DNA from: a virus
Reading direction: 5' to 3' (one strand)
Virus record (IMG/VR): IMGVR_UViG_3300030333_005352
Span: 1 to 42,716 of that record
DNA: 42,716 bases
In this document: positions 22,684-30,261 of the stretch, piece after piece
Layout: each line of letters begins with the position of its first letter
How positions within the stretch are numbered: the first letter of the stretch is position 1
Translations under genes and position numbers: made by a program
Notes under the pieces: model-generated
Told to the model about the DNA's origin: nothing
Database searches by the model: none
What the model saw: the letters and a program-made list of their open reading frames with translations, nothing else

Positions 22684-22953
22684 CTACTTGGAGAGTTTTT
22701 TCAATACATAGTCCTTATTTTTATTGATAAAGCCCTCGGTATAGATGTTTTCCAGTATGGATTTGGTTCCGTAGTAGGTCGGTGTTTCTGCGTGCCTTTT
22801 AAAGGGCTCCGCTCCAGCAGTTTGTTCCCTGTAAAGCGCAGTAAAAATCTTCCCTGCCTGCGATTTTAATTCTTCTGGAATGTCGTCCCTTTCTCTAAGG
22901 GATTGATACACGGTATCAAGTAGAGACACGGCCTCTATATGTAAGTAGTACAA
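22684..22953 (-). CDS. Hypothetical 89-aa protein
   Basis: A short helical protein with DIPEELKSQAGKIFTALYRE and a Lys-rich end. The first codons ATG TAC TAC fall in a GTACTAC promoter-like element, so the real start may lie 10-17 codons later (GTG). It sits upstream of the nuclease gene with a 30-base gap, probably in the same transcript. No family recognised. Confidence 0.5.
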   Translation of the reverse strand: MYYLHIEAVSLLDTVYQSLRERDDIPEELKSQAGKIFTALYREQTAGAEPFKRHAETPTYYGTKSILENIYTEGFINKNKDYVLKKLSK

Positions 22954-23039
22954 ATGTTAGATGGGGCTAAAGTAGTAGGGAGCATCTTGCATACCTTTGC
23001 GGCACCTTTTTAATAAAACTTCACCAAAAGTATTTACTT

Positions 23040-23135
23040 TTAACTACTTTTAAGTTGTTTCTTCCAGTACTTAATCAAGAGCTCGAGCTCTTTTATTCGT
23101 GTTTCAGCGACTTTTATCTTTTCAGTGGTCGTCAT
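23040..23135 (-). CDS. Possible 31-aa micro-gene after the SSB terminator
   Basis: An ATG frame of 32 codons with the heptad-like series KVAETRIKELELLIKYWKKQL, a short amphipathic helix. It starts 7 bases beyond a terminator and has no clear ribosome site. The 241-base gap 22954-23194 has no other coding signal. Confidence 0.3.
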   Translation of the reverse strand: MTTTEKIKVAETRIKELELLIKYWKKQLKSS

Positions 23136-23141
23136 AATAAT

Positions 23142-23168
23142 AAAAAAGCCAGGATTTAACCCCTGGCT
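23142..23168 (-). terminator. Rho-independent terminator after the SSB gene
   Basis: Read leftward, AGCCAGG and CCTGGCT pair around an 8-base loop, followed by six T. It ends the SSB transcript. Confidence 0.85.
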
Positions 23169-23194
23169 AAATTTGTGTTTATGCCCAGCTAAGT

Positions 23195-23779
23195 TTAGCC
23201 CTCTTTAAAGGGGTTTCCACCTGTAAGCAAACGGGTGATATCAAAACCACCAGATTGAACCTCTTCCCAAGCTTCTTGGATGCTCGGGTCAGAACCTTTT
23301 TTCCTGGGGACAGCTCTAAGACTGTATTCCGTATTCAAACCACTACCCTCTTTTCCTAAAACAAAATCCCACTCAAGTAAATTTGAATAGTCTTCCATTT
23401 GACTAATGGAATCCAGTTCGCGGTTAATAGACTTCTGACTAATCTGTAAAACCTGAACTGCATTCGTGTCATGGTTATAAACAGGAACAGCAGTAGCAAA
23501 TTTTGGCTTTTCTGGTGCGCTTCCATCACGGTTTAGGCGACGGCTGTAATCAGGGCCAAATTCTGCATCTATATCTTCAGGAGTAGGTTCCTCAGTAAAA
23601 CGGAAAGGTTTTACTGAACCATCTGCTGTTTCGCCCCATACTTCATGAAATTCAATGGGGTTGTCGTCAAGAAGAGCAAAGCGTACAGATGTACCCGCTT
23701 GGATCTTGGACGGATTTAAATAACCTCCACCTGATCCTGTTGCAACAGCAGATGAAGCTTTCTCTGATAAAAAAGGCAT
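23195..23779 (-). CDS. Probable single-stranded DNA-binding protein
   Basis: A 194-residue protein with GGGYLNPSKIQAGTSVRFAL at residues 18-37, beta strands through VPVYNHDTNAVQVLQISQKS, then EWDFVLGKEGSG and YSLRAVPRKK, and a Gly/acidic end. The strand plan fits OB-fold phage SSBs seen in marine siphoviruses. It has its own promoter (TTGACA, 17 bases, TACATT) and its own terminator. It faces the primase-helicase gene across a shared control region. Expected role: coating single-stranded DNA at phage replication forks. The family call is from motif and context. Confidence 0.65.
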   Translation of the reverse strand: MPFLSEKASSAVATGSGGGYLNPSKIQAGTSVRFALLDDNPIEFHEVWGETADGSVKPFRFTEEPTPEDIDAEFGPDYSRRLNRDGSAPEKPKFATAVPVYNHDTNAVQVLQISQKSINRELDSISQMEDYSNLLEWDFVLGKEGSGLNTEYSLRAVPRKKGSDPSIQEAWEEVQSGGFDITRLLTGGNPFKEG

Positions 23780-23818
23780 AGTCGGTTAAGCGATGAGCGT
23801 TTTGCTCTGTGCCTAATT

Positions 23819-23858
23819 AATGTAGCATTGTGACAGAACCCTGTCAACGGTGTACAAT
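23819..23858. promoter_or_regulatory. Overlapping divergent promoters with a shared inverted repeat
   Basis: Leftward: TTGACA (23847-23842), 17 bases, TACATT (23824-23819), for the SSB gene. Rightward: GTGACA (23830-23835), 17 bases, TACAAT (23853-23858), for the primase-helicase gene. The two -35 elements lie in a perfect inverted repeat TGACAG-AACC-CTGTCA (23831-23846), which is also a natural operator. Confidence 0.75.
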
Positions 23859-23859
23859 G

Positions 23860-23892
23860 AAAAAACCCCCAAGGCAGGAAGAGCCTTGAGGG
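23860..23892 (-). terminator. Terminator-like hairpin facing leftward, in the primase leader
   Basis: CAAGGC and GCCTTG plus CCC/GGG with one bulged base form a stem. Read leftward it is followed by six T, so it would stop antisense transcripts from the primase gene before the SSB promoter. In the rightward transcript the same hairpin stands at the very 5' end of the mRNA. Confidence 0.65.
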
Positions 23893-23929
23893 CTAAAAAG
23901 AACCCGATTACCCAAAGGAATAGTAGCAC

Positions 23930-26353
23930 ATGGATCTGCTTCAATTTGTCAAAAATCTGCCTGAAAATCTGGTATACGCGCCCATATACAAAAAGGGAGC
24001 CAGGATGCTCTCTGGAAGAGAAGCAACGGGAAAAAATCCTCTCGAAGAAGCCTTCAAAAGAAAATTCAGCCCCGCCGATGTTGCTTACGCATTAGATAAA
24101 AACTCTTCTCTCGGCGCCGTCGGTCTCTTTACAGGTATTAGAGGAAATGGAGTAGTCATTCTTGACTGCGATAGAAATCTCTCTGCTCTAAAAAAGAAAT
24201 GGGGTGACTCCTTAAACGGCGCTCCAGTCATAACCAGCACAAAACACAACGCTGCAAAGTATGTCTTTCGAATCCCTGAAGAGATGTGGGGAGAAGTTCA
24301 AGGACATGGATTATCCGAAGCCACAGGTGGTTGTTATGAACTCTTATGGGGTCGCCAAGGACTTATTTATGGCGATTATCCAGGTGGAAAGGTCTCTGAG
24401 GAAGGAACCTACGGCTTTGAAGGAGACCTAGAAAAAATACCAACCGCTCCAGACTGGCTAATCGCTGAGATGAAAGCGGCAAAGTCTGGAGATGGGCCAG
24501 GAATAATAAAAAACAGAAAAGCGCTTGATCTTTCTGATCGCACAGATGAGGAAGTTGCTCAAATAATCCAAGAGTGTTTGAGCGTCATTACGCACCAGGG
24601 AGCTGGAAGCCGCGAACATTGGATAAAGATCGGTATGGCTATTCACTCTGCTCTACCTGGAGATATAGGTCTAACGCTTTGGTCTGCTTGGTCAGGTGAG
24701 GATCCTGAGTATGCAGATGAATGGATTGATGGGAATCCCTGCGAAGAACCTTGGAAATCTTTTAGGCCAGGAAGAGTTGCTTTAGGGACACTTATATGGC
24801 TAGCAGATCAGGAGGATCCAAAGCGAGCCAGGTTTCAAGAGTCCAGCAGGGCAATTCTTGAGGGAGCGGAGGCTCGTCAGGTTCAGGAAGTACGGACATC
24901 GACTCTCCCCTTCAAACAGGTAATTAAAGAGGCTAAAGAAATACTTGAATTAGATAACCCTGCGGAAGTTAATTACAAACTCAACGCTCTTGCACTTAAA
25001 GCAGGTTATAGAGAACAGGCTTCTATTGAAAAACTCGTTGTTGACCAAATTCAATACGAGGAAGCAAAAGGTCTAATGAAGATAGAAGACCTTATGAAGA
25101 TGGAAGGTAAGAGGGATTACCTGATACCTGACGTACTTCCTACCCCATCAGTCGTTCTTGTTTACGGCGCAGGTGGAGACGGTAAGTCCATGAGTGCTTG
25201 GGCAATTGCAAAACACATAGCTGCTGGACAACCTTTTGTTGTAAGAGGAAAACTCGTACCAGTAGAAAAAGGCCCTGTTCTTCTTTTAAACGGGGACCAA
25301 CCACTAATCCAACTAAAAGAGCAACTAGAGGAAGTTGACTTTCCCATCACCGGAAACACTCATATTCAGACAGATTGGTCCTTACAGCATTACGCCCAAT
25401 TCATAAGAATAATGAATCAGATACAGCCAAAACTTGTTGTTATTGACTCTCTGATTGGGTGTAGTGGAGGGAGAGCTTTTGATGAAAATAAGTCGGATTT
25501 TTCAACTCCTCTCTATTGGCTGACACGGAATAATGGTGGTTTGTTTCCAGCCACAACAATTCTGATAATTCACCATGCGAATAAGACGGGTAGCTTCCGT
25601 GGCACCAGCTCAATCCGTGATGCGGTAGACGAAATGTGGTCTCTGAAAATGCCATCAGAACAACAGGTAGAAAAAATAGGTAAGCAATCCAGGGTCATAA
25701 CGCTCGAAAAATCCAGAAGTGGTAATCGAGGAAAATCTCTGCTTATGCGAATGGAGGATGACCTGAGTTTCAGTATTAGTGATTTCACTCCAGAAATTGA
25801 TGACACAGATACGGCACCCACAAAAGTTATTGGTCGCGTTCTTAGACGGCTAAGAGTTGCCTATCCAGGGACACTCTCCAGGGCTCAGCTAAATGCAGAT
25901 CCCACAGTTGGTGGAAGTGTAGTTGCGATTAAAAAGGCTCTTCAGCGTCTAGAGAATAAAAAAGTAATAGTGAGTACGAGTGCTGCTGAAGTTTTGGGAT
26001 TCGAACGACCAACTACTTCAACAGAAAAGATATATAAAGCAGTCCTCGCGCGTGGAGAGGTTGACAATGTTGTCCCCCCTACGGCAGTTAGTAGTGATAC
26101 CAATGGATCTACCCAGGGACAAACAGGGGGGACAAATACAACATGTCCCCCCTCAAAGCAAGCTGATCTACCTGGGGGGACAAAAGACACCGAAAAGGAA
26201 GATGTCCCCCCTACTTGTCCCCCCAAAAAACCCAGTGCTGGAGCGGTAAGTGCTGTTGAGGGGACAAATTTAAAATATTCCCCCGCGAGGGAACAGAGAA
26301 CACCTGAAGAATTACAAAAACTAAAAAATGATGCCTGGACGAAATGGGATTGA
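23930..26353 (+). CDS. Primase-helicase (AEP-type primase/polymerase fused to RepA-like ATPase)
   Basis: An 807-residue protein. Residues 1-180 form an archaeo-eukaryotic-type primase-polymerase domain: VVILDCD with Asp79 and Asp81, and STKHNAAKYVF with His106. Residues about 215-290 contain a PriCT-2-like domain (GSREHWIKIGMAIHSALPG, DEWIDGNPCEEPWKSF). Residues 400-600 hold a RecA/RepA-like helicase: GAGGDGKS (413-420), VVIDSL with Asp506, and IIHHANKTGSFRG. A winged-helix-like part follows, then a disordered tail of VPP/CPP and GGT phrases, whose DNA carries the TGTCCCCCC array. It makes primers and unwinds DNA for the polymerase encoded downstream. AAAGGA stands 10 bases before the ATG. 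Confidence 0.9.
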   Translation: MDLLQFVKNLPENLVYAPIYKKGARMLSGREATGKNPLEEAFKRKFSPADVAYALDKNSSLGAVGLFTGIRGNGVVILDCDRNLSALKKKWGDSLNGAPVITSTKHNAAKYVFRIPEEMWGEVQGHGLSEATGGCYELLWGRQGLIYGDYPGGKVSEEGTYGFEGDLEKIPTAPDWLIAEMKAAKSGDGPGIIKNRKALDLSDRTDEEVAQIIQECLSVITHQGAGSREHWIKIGMAIHSALPGDIGLTLWSAWSGEDPEYADEWIDGNPCEEPWKSFRPGRVALGTLIWLADQEDPKRARFQESSRAILEGAEARQVQEVRTSTLPFKQVIKEAKEILELDNPAEVNYKLNALALKAGYREQASIEKLVVDQIQYEEAKGLMKIEDLMKMEGKRDYLIPDVLPTPSVVLVYGAGGDGKSMSAWAIAKHIAAGQPFVVRGKLVPVEKGPVLLLNGDQPLIQLKEQLEEVDFPITGNTHIQTDWSLQHYAQFIRIMNQIQPKLVVIDSLIGCSGGRAFDENKSDFSTPLYWLTRNNGGLFPATTILIIHHANKTGSFRGTSSIRDAVDEMWSLKMPSEQQVEKIGKQSRVITLEKSRSGNRGKSLLMRMEDDLSFSISDFTPEIDDTDTAPTKVIGRVLRRLRVAYPGTLSRAQLNADPTVGGSVVAIKKALQRLENKKVIVSTSAAEVLGFERPTTSTEKIYKAVLARGEVDNVVPPTAVSSDTNGSTQGQTGGTNTTCPPSKQADLPGGTKDTEKEDVPPTCPPKKPSAGAVSAVEGTNLKYSPAREQRTPEELQKLKNDAWTKWD
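26071..26266. repeat. TGTCCCCCC iteron-like array in the 3' end of the primase gene
   Basis: TGTCCCCCC occurs rightward at 26071, 26144, 26203 and 26216. Its complement occurs at 26126-26134 and 26174-26182. A shorter form AGGGGACA is at 26259. AGGGGGGACA (26125-26134) and TGTCCCCCCT (26144-26153) form a perfect 10-base inverted repeat with a 9-base centre. Confidence 0.85.
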
Positions 26354-26391
26354 TGTACTATACTACAGTAACATTTTGATAAAAAACGCTT

Positions 26392-26754
26392 ATGCCACTC
26401 TGGAAACGACTACATCGCATTATTTTTGGTTACGAACCACCTGTATATACCCTTCCCAAGAAACCAAGTATGTCTAAACCCTCGAAGGAACCGCACAAAG
26501 TAACGCCTCAGATGGCTGTTTATGAGTGCCCTTTAAAGGAGGGCCCAGCCGCACTCGTGCGGTACACGACTTACCACGAAGATGGTAAGCCCTTGGCCGT
26601 AGAGCAAGTTAGTTACTCCATAGAGGCTGAAGGTCTTATGGAGTTGGACTTTGAGGTCTATGCGGCCCTCGAGCTAGGAGTGGACGTACTTATATTTACT
26701 CGAATAGACATAGCGCAGCTTCCTAAGCTCGGTATGTTGACAACACGCGGTTAA
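26392..26754 (+). CDS. Hypothetical 120-aa protein
   Basis: A 120-residue protein with a basic start (MPLWKRLHRIIFGY), a Pro/Ser/Lys linker, and a beta-alpha domain (VYECPLKEGPAALVRY, QVSYSIEAEGL, DVLIFTRIDIAQ). The N-terminal amphipathic stretch may touch membrane or DNA. It follows the primase gene after a 38-base gap that contains GTACTATACTAC. No family recognised. It is probably an early gene in the replication cluster. Confidence 0.6.
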   Translation: MPLWKRLHRIIFGYEPPVYTLPKKPSMSKPSKEPHKVTPQMAVYECPLKEGPAALVRYTTYHEDGKPLAVEQVSYSIEAEGLMELDFEVYAALELGVDVLIFTRIDIAQLPKLGMLTTRG

Positions 26755-26795
26755 AGTACTACACTATTAAAGTCCACAAACAAGGAGGTCCACCC

Positions 26796-27068
26796 ATGAC
26801 CAACATTGAAAAAATCGTTGCCTTCTCGTACGAAAGAGGTTCTGATCTCGTAGAAGTTCAGGCAATCGTCGAAGACTGCATCTTATTAAGTCCTCAAACT
26901 CTCTTAGATCCAGAAGAATGGGGACCAGCGCATTGCACAACAACGCTCCTTTGGGACGAGCCCATCGTTCCAGGGGTTAATGAACCCACTAAGGAAGACA
27001 TTGAAAAAATGGCTCCCTGGGCACATTGGGAAGTAACACCACCTATCGGATTTGAGGAGGATTTCTAA
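26796..27068 (+). CDS. Hypothetical 90-aa acidic protein, first of the coupled chain
   Basis: A 90-residue acidic protein (VEDCILLSPQTLLDPEEWGP, WEVTPPIGFEEDF). AAGGAGG stands 8 bases before the ATG, the clearest ribosome site of the region. Its TAA overlaps the next ATG. It opens a chain of seven genes joined by 1-4-base overlaps through the polymerase gene. Function unknown. Confidence 0.65.
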   Translation: MTNIEKIVAFSYERGSDLVEVQAIVEDCILLSPQTLLDPEEWGPAHCTTTLLWDEPIVPGVNEPTKEDIEKMAPWAHWEVTPPIGFEEDF

Positions 27069-27247
27069 TGAATGATGAAGTATTTGAGGATCTCTATGAA
27101 CAGTTTCTTGAAGAGGCAGAAGCCTTTGTGAGAAATTACCACGCAAAAGAAACTGAAATAGAGAACTTACGTGCCAAAACTGTTACGGCACAACAAAAAG
27201 CAGCCCTCGCTATGGCTGAATATCACTTTTGGGAGAAAGGATTATGA
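27068..27247 (+). CDS. Hypothetical 59-aa acidic helical protein
   Basis: An ATG frame of 60 codons (MNDEVFEDLYEQFLEEAEAF...), mostly helical and Glu-rich in the first half. It overlaps the previous stop (TAATG), the previous gene's GAGGA serves as ribosome site, and its TGA overlaps the next ATG. The tight fit on both sides supports expression. No family recognised. Confidence 0.65.
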   Translation: MNDEVFEDLYEQFLEEAEAFVRNYHAKETEIENLRAKTVTAQQKAALAMAEYHFWEKGL

Positions 27248-27462
27248 GTCGTATTGGCCAAAAATTCGCCATCGGTGACTTCGTAAAAGAAGCTGGAGCT
27301 TTTGGTATTAAGGGGGATAACTTTCCCCCTAGAAAAGGTGTCGTGAACGAAGTCTTTAAAGAAAAGAACTCTCGCGGGCATGAACACTACCACTACCTAG
27401 TCACCTGGGAAGGACATACTTCCCCAACTAAACGTGCTCAACATCGCCTGTCTGCCTTATGA
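27244..27462 (+). CDS. Hypothetical 72-aa protein, possible small SH3/KOW-like barrel
   Basis: A 72-residue protein starting MSRIGQKFAIGDFVKEAG. I chose the ATG at 27244 because it overlaps the preceding stop as ATGA; the longer frame from 27229 has no support. The series GDFVKE, RKGVVNEVFKE and HYHYLVTWEGH alternates strands and turns as in a small beta barrel that binds nucleic acid or protein. It ends in a basic RAQHRLSAL. Function is not known. Confidence 0.6.
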   Translation: MSRIGQKFAIGDFVKEAGAFGIKGDNFPPRKGVVNEVFKEKNSRGHEHYHYLVTWEGHTSPTKRAQHRLSAL

Positions 27463-27641
27463 CTACTAATGAATATGCATCGCTGTACACCGTGCTTAAA
27501 GATTTACGGTCTGTACAGAAAAGAGAGGCCCGTCGCCAGGATCAATATAAACAACTAACTGTAAGTACTTCTGAAGTTTTAGACGATGTAATTTGCCTTA
27601 TTGACACGGAATTGGAAGCCTACGAAGAGGGTTACCAATGA
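27459..27641 (+). CDS. Hypothetical 60-aa helical protein
   Basis: A 60-residue helical protein (SLYTVLKDLRSVQKREARRQ), basic in the middle and acidic at the end (IDTELEAYEEGYQ). Joined to both neighbours by ATGA overlaps. No family recognised. Confidence 0.6.
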   Translation: MTTNEYASLYTVLKDLRSVQKREARRQDQYKQLTVSTSEVLDDVICLIDTELEAYEEGYQ

Positions 27642-27826
27642 ATCAAACAGAAACATATTGGACGCTCCAAACTGCTATTCAATACGGCGGTGGTTTTATC
27701 AGGCAGATAGCAAAAGCAGCTCTAATCGCTGATGCAGACAACAAAGCTCTCATATTTAAATACTGGCCTCAACTCGAAAGTGTTTATGGACCTACAGGCG
27801 CCCTTTACATAGGTAAGGACAAATGA
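27638..27826 (+). CDS. Hypothetical 62-aa protein before the DNA polymerase
   Basis: A 62-residue protein (TYWTLQTAIQYGGGFIRQIAK, KALIFKYWPQLESVYG). Joined to the previous gene and to the polymerase by ATGA overlaps. The aromatic and Gly pattern is familiar from short marine phage genes that sit beside DNA polymerase; function unknown. Confidence 0.65.
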   Translation: MNQTETYWTLQTAIQYGGGFIRQIAKAALIADADNKALIFKYWPQLESVYGPTGALYIGKDK

Positions 27827-29658
27827 TTGAATTCCAAACTTATCGCACCTTTTTCGGTATCAAAGAACTGTACCGTTTAGGTACATCAATCTCTATAGGC
27901 TTTGATACTGAAACCCTGCAATTACAACCTGAAAAAAGTAAGTTACGTCTTATTCAATTGGGTTGCTTAGTAAATAGAACCATAGTAGTTATTGATTGTT
28001 TTGATTTAGATGATAATGGATGGCTACATTTAAACCATTTCTTCAATAATGGTGAACGTTTTTGGATAGCTCATAATGCAGTATTTGATCTTGGTTGGTT
28101 ACAAGAACATGGTATTTACCCCCGTGGAAAGATTGGCTGCACAATGCTTGCCAGCAGATTATTAACCAATGGTATTCCTAACGTCAAACATGGTTTAGAT
28201 GCTCTTACAACACGTCATTTAAGGACGGAACTACCGAAGGAACAGCAGAGATCTGACTGGAGTACACCTGAACTAAGTGAAGATCAGCTCGAATATGCAG
28301 CCAAAGATGTTGTTGCTGTGCTCGAGCTTGATTCCTTACTGGAAAGAAAGCTGGCTATTGCGCGTCTTACTTCTGCATATGCACTGGAATGTAGAGCACT
28401 ACCAGCAATGGCTCAAATGTGGAGAACGGGACTGCCTTGGAACAAGGATTCTCTCCAACAATGCAAAAAAGACTACGAGCACGACGTTAAAGAGTTAGGT
28501 AAGGACTTTCTTCGGGAACTTGACAGGGCACTTCCCTTTGAAAAGAAATTGCCTAGAGATGATGACGGTTCGTTTAATTTGCGAGCAAAAGATCAAGGCT
28601 CTATTCGTCTCGGTACTAAAAAGTACAGGGGGTTCAATCTCAATAGTCCAAAGCAACTTTTGGACAAATTTGAGACAGTGCTGGGCTTCACTCCTAGGGG
28701 AGCTGACGGAAAGCCCAGCGCCTCAAGGCAAGCATTAAGGGGATTCGCTGCTGACCATGAGGTAGTCCAAACGTACCTAACTTGGAAGAAGAAGGAAAAG
28801 AGGAGACAAATGATTACCTCTATAGAAGAAAAAATGGATTCTGACGGTTTTGTTAGGGCGTCCTATATGCAATTAGGCGCGGACACAGGTCGAATGAGTT
28901 GCATTAAGCCTAATAACCAGCAAATTCCTAGAGACGACACTTTCAGAAGATGTGTTGAAGCGCCAGATGGCTGGGTATTAGTTGATGCGGATTTCAGTCA
29001 AATGGAACTAAGGCTTGCAGCTTGTTTAGCCAATGATGAAAAGATGATAGAAGCCTTTAAAGCGGAAGAAGATCTACATACTGTTACCGCTGAAGCTATT
29101 GGATGTGAAAGGCAGATAGCAAAGTCAGCAAATTTTGGACTGCTATACGGATCCGGTGCAAAGGGACTTCGAAATTATGCAGGAGCCAGTGGAATAACAA
29201 TGACTGAAGAAAAGGCGGCTGAAATACGTCATAACTGGTTACTTACTTTTAAAGGAATAGCTAAATGGCAGCAAGACAACTCTCTAAAGGCAAGTGAAAC
29301 AGAGTCAGATGAATGGGCTGAAGTCCGCGTTCCAGGGTCTGAAATGAGACGCTTTTTAAAGGGCGATCTAAATCGTCTTACTGTGAGATGTAACACACCT
29401 ATACAAGGTGCGGGTGCTGCAATTCTTAAATGTGCCCTAGGTAGCCTGTGGAAACACGTGAAAGAAGCTGGCGAAGAAAATGCGCGGATAGCTGCTGCCG
29501 TTCATGACGAAATTCTGTTACTTGTTCGCGAGGGAACAGAAGATAAGTGGGGAAAGGTACTAAAAGATGTAATGGAAGAAGCGGAAGCCAAGTGGTTGGG
29601 TGACATACCCTCCCTAGCCGATGTATCTACTGGAAAAACCTGGAGGGAAGTTCATTGA
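27823..29658 (+). CDS. DNA polymerase, family A (3'-5' exonuclease plus polymerase)
   Basis: A 611-residue replicative polymerase. Exonuclease motifs: FDTE (Asp28, Glu30), HNAVFDL (Asp89) and YAAKD (Tyr158, Asp162). Polymerase motif A is DADFSQMEL (388-396). Motif B is RQIAKSANFGLLYG (430-443), with Lys434 and Phe438. Motif C is HDE (561-563). The 5'-3' exonuclease domain of bacterial Pol I is absent, as in T7-type phage enzymes, and the thumb insertions are short. The residue equivalent to E. coli Phe762 is Phe here. It forms the replication set with the primase-helicase and SSB. Ribosome entry is by ATGA coupling. Confidence 0.95.
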   Translation: MIEFQTYRTFFGIKELYRLGTSISIGFDTETLQLQPEKSKLRLIQLGCLVNRTIVVIDCFDLDDNGWLHLNHFFNNGERFWIAHNAVFDLGWLQEHGIYPRGKIGCTMLASRLLTNGIPNVKHGLDALTTRHLRTELPKEQQRSDWSTPELSEDQLEYAAKDVVAVLELDSLLERKLAIARLTSAYALECRALPAMAQMWRTGLPWNKDSLQQCKKDYEHDVKELGKDFLRELDRALPFEKKLPRDDDGSFNLRAKDQGSIRLGTKKYRGFNLNSPKQLLDKFETVLGFTPRGADGKPSASRQALRGFAADHEVVQTYLTWKKKEKRRQMITSIEEKMDSDGFVRASYMQLGADTGRMSCIKPNNQQIPRDDTFRRCVEAPDGWVLVDADFSQMELRLAACLANDEKMIEAFKAEEDLHTVTAEAIGCERQIAKSANFGLLYGSGAKGLRNYAGASGITMTEEKAAEIRHNWLLTFKGIAKWQQDNSLKASETESDEWAEVRVPGSEMRRFLKGDLNRLTVRCNTPIQGAGAAILKCALGSLWKHVKEAGEENARIAAAVHDEILLLVREGTEDKWGKVLKDVMEEAEAKWLGDIPSLADVSTGKTWREVH

Positions 29659-29825
29659 TCGCTGTCTACGCAACGGACCACGGCTGGACTATTCGCCAGG
29701 ACGAAACAGAGCTAGGCTATTACAGCAGTCTCCCAGACGTAATGGATGTCGCATACAACAAAGAGCGGGAGGCAAATAGTGATGGAGAGGCTAAAGGAGG
29801 AAATACAGATGGCCATGACAGGTGA
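29655..29825 (+). CDS. Hypothetical 56-aa protein after the polymerase
   Basis: A TTG-started frame (IAVYATDHGWTIRQDETELG, then YYSSLPDVMDVAY) whose TTG overlaps the polymerase stop. GGAGGG stands 8 bases upstream. The first 40 residues look like a real small beta-alpha protein. It overlaps the next gene by 44 bases in another frame. Function unknown. Confidence 0.5.
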   Translation: MIAVYATDHGWTIRQDETELGYYSSLPDVMDVAYNKEREANSDGEAKGGNTDGHDR

Positions 29826-29958
29826 CCTCCACAGAGCAGCTGACTTTCTTAAAGGCGCCAGAGAAGTAAGGGCAGGTTCTAAGAAGCAACGCAGAATATC
29901 CCGTGACGCACAACGGAATGCTTGGAAAAAAGATGCTGATCTTCCTGCCTGGTGGTAG
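29782..29958 (+). CDS. Hypothetical 58-aa basic protein
   Basis: A 58-residue protein (MERLKEEIQMAMTGDLHRAA...) ending in a basic KKQRRISRDAQRNAWKK stretch. I chose ATG 29782 because GGAGG lies 9 bases before it; an upstream ATG at 29746 has no ribosome site. Basic end suggests nucleic-acid contact. No family recognised. Confidence 0.6.
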   Translation: MERLKEEIQMAMTGDLHRAADFLKGAREVRAGSKKQRRISRDAQRNAWKKDADLPAWW

Positions 29959-29982
29959 AGTAGTACAATTGCGCTTTCTTAA

Positions 29983-30261
29983 ATGGCCTTAAGACACGGA
30001 AACAAGACTTATTTACAGATCCTCCTCGATCCTCATAGAGCAAAACTAGTTATGCAACTTGCTAATAAGGAAGGTATTCGAGCAACAGCATGGATACGTA
30101 ATGCTGTATATAAGGAACTGGAACGCTCTGTTCAGGAATCTGAGTACAGGGTAGCCGAAGCAAAAGATGAAGCGCAGTGGCGTGAATCGGTTCTACGGCG
30201 TGTTCAAGGAAGAACATCTCAACAGATTAATGAAAATGAGGCAAGCGCAGAAATGCCCTAA
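29983..30261 (+). CDS. Ribbon-helix-helix-type DNA-binding protein
   Basis: A 92-residue protein. Residues about 6-45 (NKTYLQILLDPHRAKLVMQL then ANKEGIRATAWIRNAVYKEL) follow the strand, helix, helix plan of Arc/CopG-like proteins, with the strand TYLQILL placed to enter the major groove. The rest is a charged helical tail. It probably binds as a dimer to operators in phage control regions. It has its own promoter-like element GTAGTACAAT directly upstream. The end overlaps the zinc-ribbon gene. Confidence 0.75.
   Translation: MALRHGNKTYLQILLDPHRAKLVMQLANKEGIRATAWIRNAVYKELERSVQESEYRVAEAKDEAQWRESVLRRVQGRTSQQINENEASAEMP

Noticed and set aside
25942-26249. Frames on both strands over the TGTCCCCCC array
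   Set aside because: They exist because the repeats lack stops in several frames; the primase frame is the one with domain support.
27310-27331. AGGGGG/CCCCCT inverted repeat resembling a terminator
   Set aside because: It lies inside the 72-aa gene, has a short stem and no T-run.
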